Shown here piece by piece: positions 53,091 through 62,441 of a stretch of 64,000 bases of DNA; position 1 is the stretch's first letter, and the number at the start of each line of letters is the position of its first letter. The translations under genes and the position numbers were made by a program. Location of the stretch: assembly GCF_008923725.1 (NCBI RefSeq), contig NZ_WBPF01000022.1, forward strand, positions 98,913 to 162,912. Reading direction: 5' to 3'. This stretch comes from Bacillus sp. CH140a_4T (lineage in GTDB: Bacteria > Bacillota > Bacilli > Bacillales > Bacillaceae_G). The notes below the pieces were generated by a model that worked only from the letters and a program-made list of their open reading frames with translations, did not search any database and was not told the DNA's origin.

Positions 53091-54269
53091 ATGTCAAAAC
53101 AAATTGTCATCTTAGGCGCTGGTTATGGCGGTCTTCTTGCCGCTTTAAACGTACGTAAATATTACAGCAAATCAGAAGCACAAGTTACAGTGATTAACCA
53201 ATACCCAACACACCAAATTATCACTGAACTACACCGCCTTGCAGCTGGTAACGTTGCTGAGCAAGCAATTGCAATGCCACTTACAAAGCTTTTCAAAGGT
53301 AAAGACATCGATCTTAAAATTGCAACAGTTGAGTCATTCTCAGTTGATAGCAAAGAAATTAAACTAGCTGGTGGCACTACTTTATCTTACGATGCACTTG
53401 TAGTTGCTTTAGGAAGTAAAACTGCTTACTTCGGTATTCCAGGACTAGAAGAAAACAGCATGGTATTAAAATCTGCTGCTGATGCAAACAAAATCTACAA
53501 ACACGTTGAAGACCGTATTCGTGAATACGCGAAAACGAAAAACGAAGCTGATGCTACAATCGTAATCGGTGGTGGCGGATTAACTGGCGTTGAGCTAGTT
53601 GGTGAGCTTGCTGACATTATGCCTAAACTTGCAAAAAGCCACGGCGTAAATCCAAAAGAAGTTAAACTTCTTCTTGTTGAAGCAGGTCCAAAAATTCTTC
53701 CAGTATTACCAGACCACTTAATCGAACGTGCAACTACTAGCCTAGAAGCACGCGGTGTTACATTCTTAACAGGTCTTCCTGTAACAAACGTTGCTGGCAA
53801 TGAAATCGACCTAAAAGACGGTCAAAAACTTGTTGCTAACACATTCGTTTGGACAGGCGGCGTACAAGGTAACCCATTAATTGGTGAATCAGGTCTTGAA
53901 GTAAACCGTGGACGTGCAACTGTTGATGCACACCTACAATCTACTTCTCACAAAGACGTATTCGTTGCTGGAGACAGCGCTGTTGTCTTCGCTCCAGACG
54001 GACGTCCATACCCACCAACTGCACAAATCGCTTGGCAAATGGGTGAGTTAATTGGATACAACTTATACGCAGCACTAGAAGGCAAAGCATTCGAAGAGTT
54101 CGCACCTGTAAACTCTGGAACACTTGCTAGTCTAGGACGTAAAGATGCTGTTGCTACAATTGGAGCAAGCAATACTCCACTTAAAGGCTTACCAGCATCA
54201 TTAATGAAAGAAGCAAGTAACGTTCGTTACTTATCACACATTAAAGGTCTATTCAGCTTAGCTTACTAA
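53091..54269 (+). CDS. ndh: Type II NADH dehydrogenase (Ndh/YjlD)
   Basis: 392 aa. FAD-binding GAGYGG (residues 9-14), NADH-binding IGGGGLTGVELVGEL (about 161-175), and a second FAD contact VFVAGDSAVVF. It passes electrons from NADH to menaquinone without pumping protons, at the inner face of the membrane. Highly biased codons suggest strong expression. Confidence 0.95.
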   Translation: MSKQIVILGAGYGGLLAALNVRKYYSKSEAQVTVINQYPTHQIITELHRLAAGNVAEQAIAMPLTKLFKGKDIDLKIATVESFSVDSKEIKLAGGTTLSYDALVVALGSKTAYFGIPGLEENSMVLKSAADANKIYKHVEDRIREYAKTKNEADATIVIGGGGLTGVELVGELADIMPKLAKSHGVNPKEVKLLLVEAGPKILPVLPDHLIERATTSLEARGVTFLTGLPVTNVAGNEIDLKDGQKLVANTFVWTGGVQGNPLIGESGLEVNRGRATVDAHLQSTSHKDVFVAGDSAVVFAPDGRPYPPTAQIAWQMGELIGYNLYAALEGKAFEEFAPVNSGTLASLGRKDAVATIGASNTPLKGLPASLMKEASNVRYLSHIKGLFSLAY

Positions 54270-54279
54270 TCTGAATATA

Positions 54280-54317
54280 AGCCCGAATCATGCCCTGCAT
54301 GGTTCGGGCTATTTTTA
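54280..54317 (+). terminator. Terminator of yjlC-ndh
   Basis: AGCCCGAA...TTCGGGCT with a T run. Confidence 0.88.
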
Positions 54318-54412
54318 TCCGTAATTTTCTCTAACTTATTTATTCGGCAGAAGAACCGTATAACCCTTTAAATTATCTAAATTTACTGATTATTTTATGT
54401 CTAAATTGTGTA

Positions 54413-54455
54413 TATGAAAGAATGGAAGTATTCTTCCTACTCCCATCCTTTCACA
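54413..54455 (-). terminator. Imperfect hairpin after tyrS
   Basis: TGAAAGGATGGGAGT...ACTTCCATTCTTTCA on the minus strand: a long stem with few mismatches but a poor T run. Confidence 0.5.
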
Positions 54456-54462
54456 CAAATTA

Positions 54463-55722
54463 TTATCCTAATTTAACTAGGCTATAGTTCTTCTTCCCTT
54501 TACGAATAATAATAAATCGTCCATCAAATGAATTTTCTACATTAACATCCGTACCCACATCCGTTACTTTTTCGCCATTCATAGAAATAGCTCCGTTATT
54601 AATATCTTCACGTGCTTGTCGTCTAGATGGTTCAATTCCTAAATCAACTAGCCATTCTACGATGTTTTTCGTCTCTTTTGAAGACTGGAATGTTGGCATC
54701 TCTTTAAAACCTTGCTCAATTTCATCAGCTGTTAACGATTTAATATCTCCGCTAAATAACGCTGCTGTAATCTTCTCAGCTTGCAGGAGTGCCTCTGCTC
54801 CATGAACGAATTTCGTCATTTCTTCCGCTAATACTTTTTGCGCTTCACGTCTATGAGGCTCTGTTTCTACCTTCACTGCCAATTCATCAATGCGCTCTTT
54901 CGTTAAGAACGTAAAGTATTTCAAGTATTTCACTACATCACGGTCATCTGTATTCACCCAGAACTGGTAAAATTCAAATGGTGTTGTTTTTTCAGGATCA
55001 AGCCAAACCGCACCACCTGCTGATTTACCAAACTTCGTTCCATCTGATTTCAATAATAACGGAATCGTTAATCCAAATACTTTCGCTTCGTGCCCTTCTA
55101 ACTTACGAATTAAATCTAAACCACTCGTAATATTTCCCCATTGGTCACTACCACCAATTTGCAGTTGAACATCTTCTTTCGTGTATAAATGATGGAAGTC
55201 CATCGCTTGCAAAATTTGGTACGTAAATTCTGTGAAAGAAATTCCTGTATCTAAACGACTTGCTACAATATCCTTCGCTAACATGCTATTAATGCTAAAG
55301 TTCTTCCCGTAATCACGTAAAAACTCAATAATGTTTATTTCATGTGTCCAGTCGTAGTTATTTACCATCTTCACTTCGCTATTTCCGCCAAAATCAAATA
55401 GCTTTTTCATTTGCGCTGTTAACGCATCCACATTATGCTGAACGACTTCTAACGTTTGAAGTTGACGTTCTGATTGACGTCCGCTCGGATCACCAATTGT
55501 TCCTGTTGCCCCGCCAATTAAAATAACTGGATGATGGCCAGCTAACTGGAATCTCTTCATCATCATAAACGGAATCAAATGTCCAATATGCATACTATCA
55601 CCAGTCGGATCAACTCCGCAGTATAGTGAAATCTTTTTCTCTTCTACTAGCTTACGTAAACCTTCTTCATCCGTCTGTTGATTCACAGCACCGCGCCATT
55701 CTAATTCATCAATAATATTCAT
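54463..55722 (-). CDS. tyrS: Tyrosyl-tRNA synthetase
   Basis: 419 aa. Class-I synthetase with HIGH at 45-48 (DSMHIGHLIPFM), the KMSKS equivalent KFGKSAGG, tyrosine-site residues in TYQILQAMDFHHLY, and a C-terminal S4-like RNA-binding domain (RRQAREDINNGAISMNGEKV). It charges tRNA-Tyr. Controlled by a T-box with a UAC specifier. Confidence 0.96.
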   Translation of the reverse strand: MNIIDELEWRGAVNQQTDEEGLRKLVEEKKISLYCGVDPTGDSMHIGHLIPFMMMKRFQLAGHHPVILIGGATGTIGDPSGRQSERQLQTLEVVQHNVDALTAQMKKLFDFGGNSEVKMVNNYDWTHEINIIEFLRDYGKNFSINSMLAKDIVASRLDTGISFTEFTYQILQAMDFHHLYTKEDVQLQIGGSDQWGNITSGLDLIRKLEGHEAKVFGLTIPLLLKSDGTKFGKSAGGAVWLDPEKTTPFEFYQFWVNTDDRDVVKYLKYFTFLTKERIDELAVKVETEPHRREAQKVLAEEMTKFVHGAEALLQAEKITAALFSGDIKSLTADEIEQGFKEMPTFQSSKETKNIVEWLVDLGIEPSRRQAREDINNGAISMNGEKVTDVGTDVNVENSFDGRFIIIRKGKKNYSLVKLG

Positions 55723-55749
55723 CTTTTGTCATCCCCTCTATTTTTTTGA

Positions 55750-55990
55750 AAACAAAAAGTCCCTATGTCTATGACATAGGGACGATTATTCACCGTGTTA
55801 CCACCCAGTTTGTATAAATAGCATAGCTACTCATACCACTCTTAGCAATAATATCGATTGCCAATCCGCTTAGCATTACCTAAGATACTCCAGAGTGTAA
55901 TTCGCAAGTTTGTTTGTGCTAGGTTTCAGCAACCCCTAGCTCTCTCGTTAACAGTGACAAACTGCTACTGGGCTCTTTCAACGTATATTA
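55750..55990 (-). promoter_or_regulatory. T-box riboswitch, specifier UAC (Tyr)
   Basis: Conserved GGGTGGTAACACGG (55792-55806) precedes the terminator GTCCCTATGTC-ATAGACATAGGGAC plus T (55752-55783). Stem I has GAGAGAGCTAGGGG, and the specifier loop reads GAAU-UAC-A-CUCU, with UAC at 55897-55899. The rest of the gap to 56085 is AT-rich with no gene. Confidence 0.93.
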
Positions 55991-56085
55991 TTTGTTAAAT
56001 TATTAGCCATTATATTGAATTGAAAACAAATTGTCAACAATACCCAAATGTTATTTTAAAATAATTCGTAGTTTCATACGCATGT

Positions 56086-57003
56086 TTATTCTTTATCTTC
56101 TCCAATAATCCTTACTTCTCGCTCTAACTTCACGCCAAATTTCTCTTCAACAGTCTTTTGTACAAAGTGAATTAAATCAATGTAATCTTGTGCTGTTCCG
56201 TTATCAACATTCACCATAAATCCAGCGTGTTTTAGAGAAACTTCCACTCCGCCAATTCGCTTACCTTGTAACCCTGATTCTTGAATCAATTTACCAGCAA
56301 AGTTATTAGGCGGGCGCTTAAATACGCTACCACATGAAGGATATTCTAGAGGCTGTTTTGATTCACGTTTAAACGTTAAATCATCCATTTTTGCTTTAAT
56401 TTCTTCACGCACACCTTCTTCAAGCTCAAATCTCGCTTCAAGAATAATGTAATGGTTGTTTGCAAATACACTCTTACGATATCCAAATTCAAATGCTTCT
56501 TTCGTTAAAGTACGTAGCTCTCCATCACCTGTCATTACAACAGCTTCTGTTAATACAAACGATACTTCACCGCCGTAAGCACCAGCATTCATATATAATG
56601 CTCCGCCAACTGAACCTGGAATACCACAAGCAAACTCAAGACCCGTTAAATTATGATCTAATGCAATACGTGATACATCAATAATTGCTGCACCACACTG
56701 TGCCACAATCGTCGTTCCTGTTACAGTCACACCTGTAATGTGAATTAAACTTACTATAATCCCGCGAATTCCACCATCTTTAATAATGACATTCGATCCA
56801 TTTCCTAAAAACGTAACTGGAATATTATTTTCGTTAGCATATTTAATAACTTCTTGAATTTCATCATAATTCGTCGGCGCAACGAACACATCTGCTTTGC
56901 CGCCAACTTTAATATGCGTATGATTCTTTAACATTTCATCTTGTTTCACATGACCTTCAGGCAATACCGTACTTAAATATTTATAAACCTCTTGCATATT
57001 CAT
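56086..57003 (-). CDS. murB: UDP-N-acetylenolpyruvoylglucosamine reductase
   Basis: 305 aa. FAD-binding PCMH-type domain ([47 protein letters not shown]) and the C-terminal MurB domain with [18 protein letters not shown] (catalytic Ser) and the late glutamate region. It makes UDP-MurNAc with NADPH. It is isolated from a division or mur cluster, so it is likely the second MurB found in this group. Confidence 0.95.
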   Translation of the reverse strand: MNMQEVYKYLSTVLPEGHVKQDEMLKNHTHIKVGGKADVFVAPTNYDEIQEVIKYANENNIPVTFLGNGSNVIIKDGGIRGIIVSLIHITGVTVTGTTIVAQCGAAIIDVSRIALDHNLTGLEFACGIPGSVGGALYMNAGAYGGEVSFVLTEAVVMTGDGELRTLTKEAFEFGYRKSVFANNHYIILEARFELEEGVREEIKAKMDDLTFKRESKQPLEYPSCGSVFKRPPNNFAGKLIQESGLQGKRIGGVEVSLKHAGFMVNVDNGTAQDYIDLIHFVQKTVEEKFGVKLEREVRIIGEDKE

Positions 57004-57336
57004 TTTACGATTCCTCTATTTCTATATTCTTTTTATCCCGTTATACGGGCCCATAATATCCCCACATACATGAACGAACCTAAAGTGGTGGATACAGTGT
57101 ACCCAAAATCAATTCGAGACACCTATAAACCTCTTAATTTATAAGAGGTGCCACTCATATTAAAATATATATTGCATAATAAAGCAACCCAAATGGGCTA
57201 CTAAACTTGACATGTCATCAGAAAGACAACAATTTGTAAAATATATTACTTTTTCAAAACACTATCCTTCAGTATCTTACTATACCATACGAAAATAAAG
57301 TGGTATTTTTTTGTAATCTTTACTTTATTTTCATCA
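57004..57336. repeat. Intergenic region with hairpins, possible bcr-type element
   Basis: No ORF. It contains CCCGTTATACGGG (about 57036) and CCTCTTA-ATT-TATAAGAGG (57130-57148), separated by low-AT sequence unlike the surroundings. It may be another short interspersed repeat; no second copy exists in the window. Confidence 0.35.
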
Positions 57337-57338
57337 AT

Positions 57339-57376
57339 AAAAAAGATGCTTTTACCTAGGTAAAAGCATCTTTTTT
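57339..57376 (-). terminator. Terminator of the SET gene
   Basis: AAAAAAGATGCTTTTA-CCTAGG-TAAAAGCATCTTTTTT, a perfect palindrome. Confidence 0.9.
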
Positions 57377-57391
57377 ATTACTTATTATAAT

Positions 57392-57787
57392 TTACTTTTC
57401 GTTCTCTTCTTTTTCCTTATCAAACCATAATAGCTCATCGTCATCAACTTCACCATTATAATTGATTAGAATCTCTTCTCCCGCTTTTATATCTTTGTAA
57501 GCAAAGAAGTTAAACGTATGATTCTCGAAGACAATATCATACGTTGCATTCGGATTATATGCATGATTAAATAACATGCCGTATCCTAACAGGAATGCCG
57601 TATGATTTACCCCATACTCAAATGCGTAGTCAGCAAGTAACGTTTTCTCAATGTGTTCATGCTGTTCATTCGGATAAGAGATAACTGGTGCTGAGTGAAT
57701 CAACTCACCCTTTTTAATATCACGAGTTGCAAATACCCCTCTATTAAATTCTCCATCACTAAGTTCAGAAGTCTTAACTTCGATCAT
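57392..57787 (-). CDS. SET-domain protein lysine methyltransferase
   Basis: 131 aa from ATG 57787, with AGGTGA upstream. A minimal SET domain: NRGVFATRDIKKGELIHSAP (SET-N), FNHAYNPNATYDI (NHxxxPN SAM-pocket motif) and AGEEILINYNGEVDD (GEE-I-NY). It has no pre-SET or post-SET zinc region. A SET protein of B. anthracis has been reported to methylate host histone H1; this may be its orthologue. A bacterial protein target is equally possible. No export signal is seen. Confidence 0.88.
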   Translation of the reverse strand: MIEVKTSELSDGEFNRGVFATRDIKKGELIHSAPVISYPNEQHEHIEKTLLADYAFEYGVNHTAFLLGYGMLFNHAYNPNATYDIVFENHTFNFFAYKDIKAGEEILINYNGEVDDDELLWFDKEKEENEK

Positions 57788-57837
57788 ATGCGTCACCTAT
57801 ATAATTCTTTCTTTGAAGTATTTTATTCCGCTATTTG

Positions 57838-57905
57838 CGGGGTTCAACTAATAATCAGTAGCGTATAGCCACACAAATTAAAGTCTCAGTTTATCTCCTT
57901 AAGCT
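57838..57905. repeat. Partial copy of the structured repeat at 5225-5358
   Basis: GGTTCAACTAATAATCAGT (57841-57859) is identical to 5324-5342, and the following ATTAAAGT(C/T)TCA(G/C)TTTAT also matches. The arm pairing has decayed. Confidence 0.6.
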
Positions 57906-57959
57906 TGGCAGAAAACGCGCAGAAAAGCAATTAAATTACTATCAAGTATTCATTTAAAT

Positions 57960-57988
57960 GAAAAAGAGCACACATGGTGTGCCCTTTT
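57960..57988 (-). terminator. Terminator of the MCP gene
   Basis: GGGCACACCATGTGTGCTC with a T run on the minus strand. Confidence 0.85.
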
Positions 57989-57997
57989 CAAGAGATA

Positions 57998-59500
57998 TTA
58001 CTTTTCTAAAATATCTTCTAGTAACTTCACTTGCTCACTAACAGTATGTAACGTCTTCACCGATATATCATTTCGATGTTTTTCTTCTTCCACACTTGCT
58101 AACACTTCTTCCGTAGCTGCAGAAGTTTGCTGAATTACGTTAGAAGCATGTGTAACATCCTTTACGATATTCGTCGTTTTAACCTGCAAGTTTTCTTGAT
58201 GACCAACAATCTCTCTCATTACATCATTAATTGCATCAATAAACTTCCCTAAATCCGTTACATTTGTTAAAACACTTGCTAGCATTTCATTACATTCTTC
58301 TTGTACTTTTTCTGATTTTTCTACCTGTACTTCCACTTTACTTGCTTGATTACTAAACTCCTTTAAAATACCTTGAATTCTCCCCGCAGAGCGATTCGAT
58401 TCTTCGGCAAGCTTTAATACTTCATTCGCTACAATAGCAAATCCTTTTCCATGCTCGCCTGCTCTTGCTGCTTCAATATTTGCATTTAAAGCTAGCAAAC
58501 TCGTCTGACTTGAAATATTCGTTATTACATCTACAATTTCATTAATTTGCTTCGACTGCATCATTAAATCTCTAAATATAATTCCTGATTGTGAAACAAC
58601 ATCATTTAAACTTCTCATATTCGCTTCAAAATTTCGTAAAGTATGTACACTACCCTTTGAAATCTCTAAACTTTCATCAACACGAATCGATGCACCTCTT
58701 ACTTGAGAAATGATTTGTTCAATATTTCCTTCCATATCATTCAATACTTCTACTGAACGATGCATCATCTCTGATTGTGATTGAGTACCAACTGCCACCT
58801 CTTCAAAAGCAAAATTAATTTCACTCATCGATTCCATCGATGTATTCATATTTTGTCTTAAATGATTGAAATTACTATCTAGTTTCACAACAGTTTCCTC
58901 AATAAGTCTTTGAGTCTCTTCTAGCTCCTGAGCTTTCCTCATCACCTCTTGCTTCTCATCACTTAAACGAGCTAGCAGATTAGAGCCAATCTTCGTTACG
59001 CCCCACATAGCGATCGTTACGATTGCTAACAAGCTTGCGAAGTTTGCAGCTTCAGATGCCGCTGTATAAGCAAAAAATTGCTCCGGCCAATAACTACAAA
59101 GAATAAATGTGATAACAACCGCCACTCCGCCGAGAATGATAACGAGACGTTCACTTAAATAAATAAGTGAAACTGCTAGCGTAAAGTAGACCATTTGAAA
59201 TACAGCTGGGCTTTCATTAAAAGCTTGTACCATAATGAAAGACATAATAAGCAACATAAATGTCATGATATATTTATACATCGCTTCCATGCTTTCTATA
59301 AAAGTAAGAAGCGTTCCAAATACAACAACTGAAATACCACAAACCCAAAATGCTATTGCTCTCTCTGTAAAAATATATCCGTAATACCCAATCGCGATTA
59401 TTCCAAGGAAGAAACTACAAATCGTAATAAACAGCAATAAATGATTTTTCTGTGATTCTTTCTCAAGGTTAGAAAAACAAGTTCTCTTTAACCACTCCAT
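57998..59500 (-). CDS. Chemoreceptor with multi-pass membrane N-terminus and no HAMP
   Basis: 500 aa. Six hydrophobic segments (about residues 21-185) with only short loops replace the usual external sensor. A coiled coil ([22 protein letters not shown]) leads directly to the MCP signalling domain, with tip [28 protein letters not shown]. It may sense membrane state or a membrane-soluble ligand. It starts 27 bp after the stop of the EEP-family gene and is probably co-transcribed with it. Confidence 0.92.
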   Translation of the reverse strand: MEWLKRTCFSNLEKESQKNHLLLFITICSFFLGIIAIGYYGYIFTERAIAFWVCGISVVVFGTLLTFIESMEAMYKYIMTFMLLIMSFIMVQAFNESPAVFQMVYFTLAVSLIYLSERLVIILGGVAVVITFILCSYWPEQFFAYTAASEAANFASLLAIVTIAMWGVTKIGSNLLARLSDEKQEVMRKAQELEETQRLIEETVVKLDSNFNHLRQNMNTSMESMSEINFAFEEVAVGTQSQSEMMHRSVEVLNDMEGNIEQIISQVRGASIRVDESLEISKGSVHTLRNFEANMRSLNDVVSQSGIIFRDLMMQSKQINEIVDVITNISSQTSLLALNANIEAARAGEHGKGFAIVANEVLKLAEESNRSAGRIQGILKEFSNQASKVEVQVEKSEKVQEECNEMLASVLTNVTDLGKFIDAINDVMREIVGHQENLQVKTTNIVKDVTHASNVIQQTSAATEEVLASVEEEKHRNDISVKTLHTVSEQVKLLEDILEK

Positions 59501-59527
59501 ATATAAAGTCCCACCTTCTGCACTTAA

Positions 59528-60586
59528 TTACTTTAGCTTAAATACCGCACTCACTGGGTTATGATCGCTATTTTCAAACTTTAAATCTTTCCCCTGCACA
59601 TTTACAATCTCCACATTCGGTGAAACGATAAAGCCATCAATAATCGTGACGAAGTTTTCGCCTTCTACATATTTCTTCACATCATCTCTCACCGTCATAA
59701 CAGATGGGTCTACAGCCCACTTAAAGCCACCATCAGTAAAGTCCTTTGGCAACTCTACTAACCATTCTGGACGTTCTTTCACAAACTTTGGATCACTTAA
59801 TTGAACATCAGAAACTAATTGATTCCAATCTCCGCCCATTATTACGTAATCACCATTTTCATAATGCTTATTCATATATTCTTTTAAATACTCTACTTGC
59901 TGTTTTCTAATTTTCCCGCCTTCATCATACGCAGACAAATGTAAATTTACGAGTCTAACAAACTTCCCATTATTAACAGGTATTTTATGCTCAACAATCG
60001 CTCGATCCAAATCAAACAAACGCTTTGGCCAAGGCTCCATTCCAGGAAGTTGGAACCTCTGCGCTGTTTGGACTGTATATTTAGAAAACGTACTTAGTCC
60101 AGCCTCCGCATATCCCATTGGACTTGTAATTGGTACAGGGACCCATTTTGTATCATAGTTCTTTCCGAACGACGAAGCATAATCAGATAATCCTTTTTTC
60201 AAAAATTCATGTCCATTTACATCAAAAGATCGCAGTGATTTTATATCAACCTCTTGTAATAACGTAAAATCACTATTCTCATTTTGTAAAAACGAAAGCA
60301 TATTCTTTAGGTTAACTTCCGTTTGCTCTTTACTACTTGAACCAGATCCCTTTCCGCCATCCATAAAGAAATCTTGATCCTTATCTAATCCACCATATCC
60401 AATATTAAATGTTGTAACCTTAAACTCATTGTTAGGCGCTAATACGCGCTCCTTATTATTTTCCACCTTCAAACTTATAACATCAGCAGGCTGTTCTTTT
60501 GTAAGTGTCATATACGCTAAAAAACCACCTACAACTCCCAATCCTACTAAAATACATATAAGTACTATTTTTAATAATTTCTTCAA
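59528..60586 (-). CDS. Membrane-anchored endonuclease/exonuclease/phosphatase-family protein
   Basis: 352 aa from TTG 60586 (AAGGGGCG upstream). An N-terminal membrane anchor (residues 5-27) puts the catalytic domain outside. EEP motifs: TTFNIGYGG, LLQEVDIKS (metal Glu), VNLHLSAYDEGG, GGDWNQ and SDHNPVSAVF. The substrate could be nucleic acid, a phospholipid or an inositol phosphate; none can be chosen from sequence. Confidence 0.88.
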   Translation of the reverse strand: MKKLLKIVLICILVGLGVVGGFLAYMTLTKEQPADVISLKVENNKERVLAPNNEFKVTTFNIGYGGLDKDQDFFMDGGKGSGSSSKEQTEVNLKNMLSFLQNENSDFTLLQEVDIKSLRSFDVNGHEFLKKGLSDYASSFGKNYDTKWVPVPITSPMGYAEAGLSTFSKYTVQTAQRFQLPGMEPWPKRLFDLDRAIVEHKIPVNNGKFVRLVNLHLSAYDEGGKIRKQQVEYLKEYMNKHYENGDYVIMGGDWNQLVSDVQLSDPKFVKERPEWLVELPKDFTDGGFKWAVDPSVMTVRDDVKKYVEGENFVTIIDGFIVSPNVEIVNVQGKDLKFENSDHNPVSAVFKLK

Positions 60587-60807
60587 ATAAACGCCCCTTT
60601 TCTAAAACACACAGTTTAATTTTCTTTATTTTCAGTTAACTAAAACCGAATGACAGACATAAGAAATATTTTATCACATCGAAAACCTTATATCACTATA
60701 TTTAGTTTATAAGTAATTATTCTTGCTCTTAAATTATCAAAAATACAAAATGCCCCGACTCCTTCACTGGAAATCCAACAAAATGTTTAGTACACTATAT
60801 GTAATAA

Positions 60808-60889
60808 TCATAGGCGATGGAGTTCGCCATAACTGCTGCTTAGCTAATGACTCCTACCAGTATAACTACTGGTAGGAGTCTATTTTTTT
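60808..60889 (+). promoter_or_regulatory. Fluoride riboswitch (crcB motif) with terminator
   Basis: AGGCGATGGAGTTCGCCATAA and CTGATGACTCCT-like CTAATGACTCCTAC fit the crcB-motif aptamer. The overlapping terminator ACTCCTACCAG-TATAACTA-CTGGTAGGAGT plus T run ends at 60889. Fluoride binding should release the terminator for crcB1-crcB2. Confidence 0.93.
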
Positions 60890-60917
60890 GAGCAAGCTAT
60901 TTAAAGAGGTGAAGAAA

Positions 60918-61322
60918 TTGATTTATATTATCGTTGGTATAGCCGGTATATTAGGAGCCCTCTCTCGCTATTATTTAGGTCTTATTATTCATACTTCATG
61001 GCATCATTCATTTCCATTAGCTACATTACTTATTAACTTAGCCGGCTGCTTCTTATTAGCGTGGCTAACTACGTATATCGCTCGGAGAAATATCTTGCCT
61101 TCAGAAATTATCACAGGCATTGGAACTGGATTCATCGGTTCCTTTACGACGTTTTCGACATTCAGTGTAGAAACTGTGCAATTAATCCATCATTCTGAAT
61201 GGAGTACGGCTTTCTTATATGTATCATGCAGCATACTTGGCGGCCTCATTATGTCTGCTCTTGGCTATACACTAGGTGATATCTTACTTAAGAAACATCT
61301 TACGGAAGGTGATCACTTATGA
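60918..61322 (+). CDS. crcB1: Fluoride channel subunit CrcB/Fluc, copy 1
   Basis: 134 aa from TTG 60918, with AGAGGTGA upstream. A TTG at 60888 lies in the terminator and is rejected. Four helices with Fluc motifs [25 protein letters not shown] and [15 protein letters not shown]. It exports F- as a dual-topology dimer; pairs of genes usually form heterodimers of opposite orientation. Its stop overlaps the start of copy 2 (ATGA). Confidence 0.95.
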   Translation: MIYIIVGIAGILGALSRYYLGLIIHTSWHHSFPLATLLINLAGCFLLAWLTTYIARRNILPSEIITGIGTGFIGSFTTFSTFSVETVQLIHHSEWSTAFLYVSCSILGGLIMSALGYTLGDILLKKHLTEGDHL

Positions 61323-61675
61323 TAGAAGCTTTATTAGTAGCAACTGGAGGTTTCTTCGGTGCTATTACACGATTTGCAATTAGCAATTGGTTTAAAAAAA
61401 GAAATAAAACTTCCTTTCCAATTGCTACATTTCTCATTAATATAACAGGCGCGTTTTTACTCGGATATATAATTGGCAATGGCGTCACTACAGGTTGGCA
61501 ATTATTATTAGGTACTGGATTTATGGGTGCCTTCACGACATTTTCAACATTTAAACTAGAGTCCATTCAGCTCTTCAATCGTAAAAACCTTGGTGTACTA
61601 TTTTTATATGTAAGCGCAACTTATATAATCGGTATCCTCTTTGCATTCCTTGGAATGAATCTAGGCGGAATATAA
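61319..61675 (+). CDS. crcB2: Fluoride channel subunit CrcB/Fluc, copy 2
   Basis: 118 aa. Four helices with [31 protein letters not shown] and [15 protein letters not shown]. Co-translated with copy 1 via a 4-bp overlap, under the fluoride riboswitch. Confidence 0.95.
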   Translation: MIEALLVATGGFFGAITRFAISNWFKKRNKTSFPIATFLINITGAFLLGYIIGNGVTTGWQLLLGTGFMGAFTTFSTFKLESIQLFNRKNLGVLFLYVSATYIIGILFAFLGMNLGGI

Positions 61676-61711
61676 AAAAAGAAAGCGACTCTTATCAGTC
61701 GCTTTCTTTCA
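61675..61711. terminator. Bidirectional terminator after crcB2
   Basis: GAAAGCGACT-CTTATC-AGTCGCTTTC with A and T flanks. Confidence 0.9.
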
Positions 61712-61948
61712 TAAGAAGTATGTCCCGCCATATGGAATGGAGAATAAACCCGCTGGATGCACATCGTAATGTACAATTTGCATCGGAGGCTGTGAGTACG
61801 ACATATACTGCCCTTGCATCATTTGTGCAAAATATGCTTGCTGCTGCATTTGAATCGCTTGATTCACAGCATGAATTGTCCCCTGTGCTCCTGCCAAAGT
61901 AATAGCTGCTCCCACTTGTCTACCACTATAAGAATAATGATTCATCAT
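61709..61948 (-). CDS. Gln/Met/Tyr-rich small protein (79 aa)
   Basis: Soluble, low-complexity sequence: QMQQQAYFAQMMQGQYMSYSQPPMQIVHYD, ending in a Gly/Tyr-rich GLFSIPYGGTYFL. This composition resembles spore coat or other spore-layer proteins, but no family is recognised. The ribosome-binding site is weak; two adjacent ATGs are possible starts. Confidence 0.6.
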   Translation of the reverse strand: MMNHYSYSGRQVGAAITLAGAQGTIHAVNQAIQMQQQAYFAQMMQGQYMSYSQPPMQIVHYDVHPAGLFSIPYGGTYFL

Positions 61949-62048
61949 GATTCAGCTCACTTATTATTTTTCTTCCATATAGTATGTTCCTATTTTATAG
62001 TGAGTATTTTGTCCTGATTAATGGATCCCTCACTACTTAAACTTCATT

Positions 62049-62261
62049 TTATCTATTACTTTTTTTCAGCTTTGAAGTAATAAATCCAAATAGTAATACA
62101 CCAATACCACTAAAGAACAATACATAACTTATCGGTACTAAGAAAAAGAAAGGTTCTTCAAGGAATCCATTCGCTCCCACTTTACTGTTTGAAGCATGTA
62201 TAGCTAAAGAAATGATCGCTAAAATCATGAAAGAAATAGCTACTACGTATTTATTTATCAT
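62049..62261 (-). CDS. Small membrane protein (DUF3955-like, 70 aa)
   Basis: ATG 62261 with GAGGAG upstream. Two hydrophobic segments flank a loop with GANGFLEEPFFFLVPISYVLFF, the pattern of DUF3955. Function unknown. Its promoter -35 lies in one end of a 41-bp perfect palindrome. Confidence 0.75.
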   Translation of the reverse strand: MINKYVVAISFMILAIISLAIHASNSKVGANGFLEEPFFFLVPISYVLFFSGIGVLLFGFITSKLKKSNR

Positions 62262-62308
62262 TTCACATTCTCCTCTATTCATATAATTACCCTTAGATTA
62301 TTAACATC

Positions 62309-62337
62309 ATATTACCTAAAATAAAATCATTCGTCAA
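62309..62337 (-). promoter_or_regulatory. Promoter of the DUF3955-like gene
   Basis: TTGACG (62332-62337), 17-bp spacer, TAATAT (62309-62314) on the minus strand. Confidence 0.75.
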
Positions 62338-62373
62338 TAATTATTTATTGTTTTACAATAAATAATTATTGAC
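62333..62373. promoter_or_regulatory. 41-bp perfect palindrome
   Basis: Nineteen-base arms GTCAATAATTATTTATTGT / ACAATAAATAATTATTGAC with a TTT centre and no mismatch. One end overlaps the -35 box of the 62261 gene, so it probably acts as an operator rather than a terminator. Confidence 0.8.
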
Positions 62374-62385
62374 TATTATAAATAG

Positions 62386-62429
62386 AAAAAGGTTTATGAA
62401 GCACCTTAAATTGCCTCACAAACCTTTTC
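62386..62429 (-). terminator. Terminator of the MFS gene
   Basis: GAAAAGGTTT...AAACCTTTTTC on the minus strand, with a partly paired interior. Confidence 0.7.
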
Positions 62430-62441
62430 AAACATAAATAT

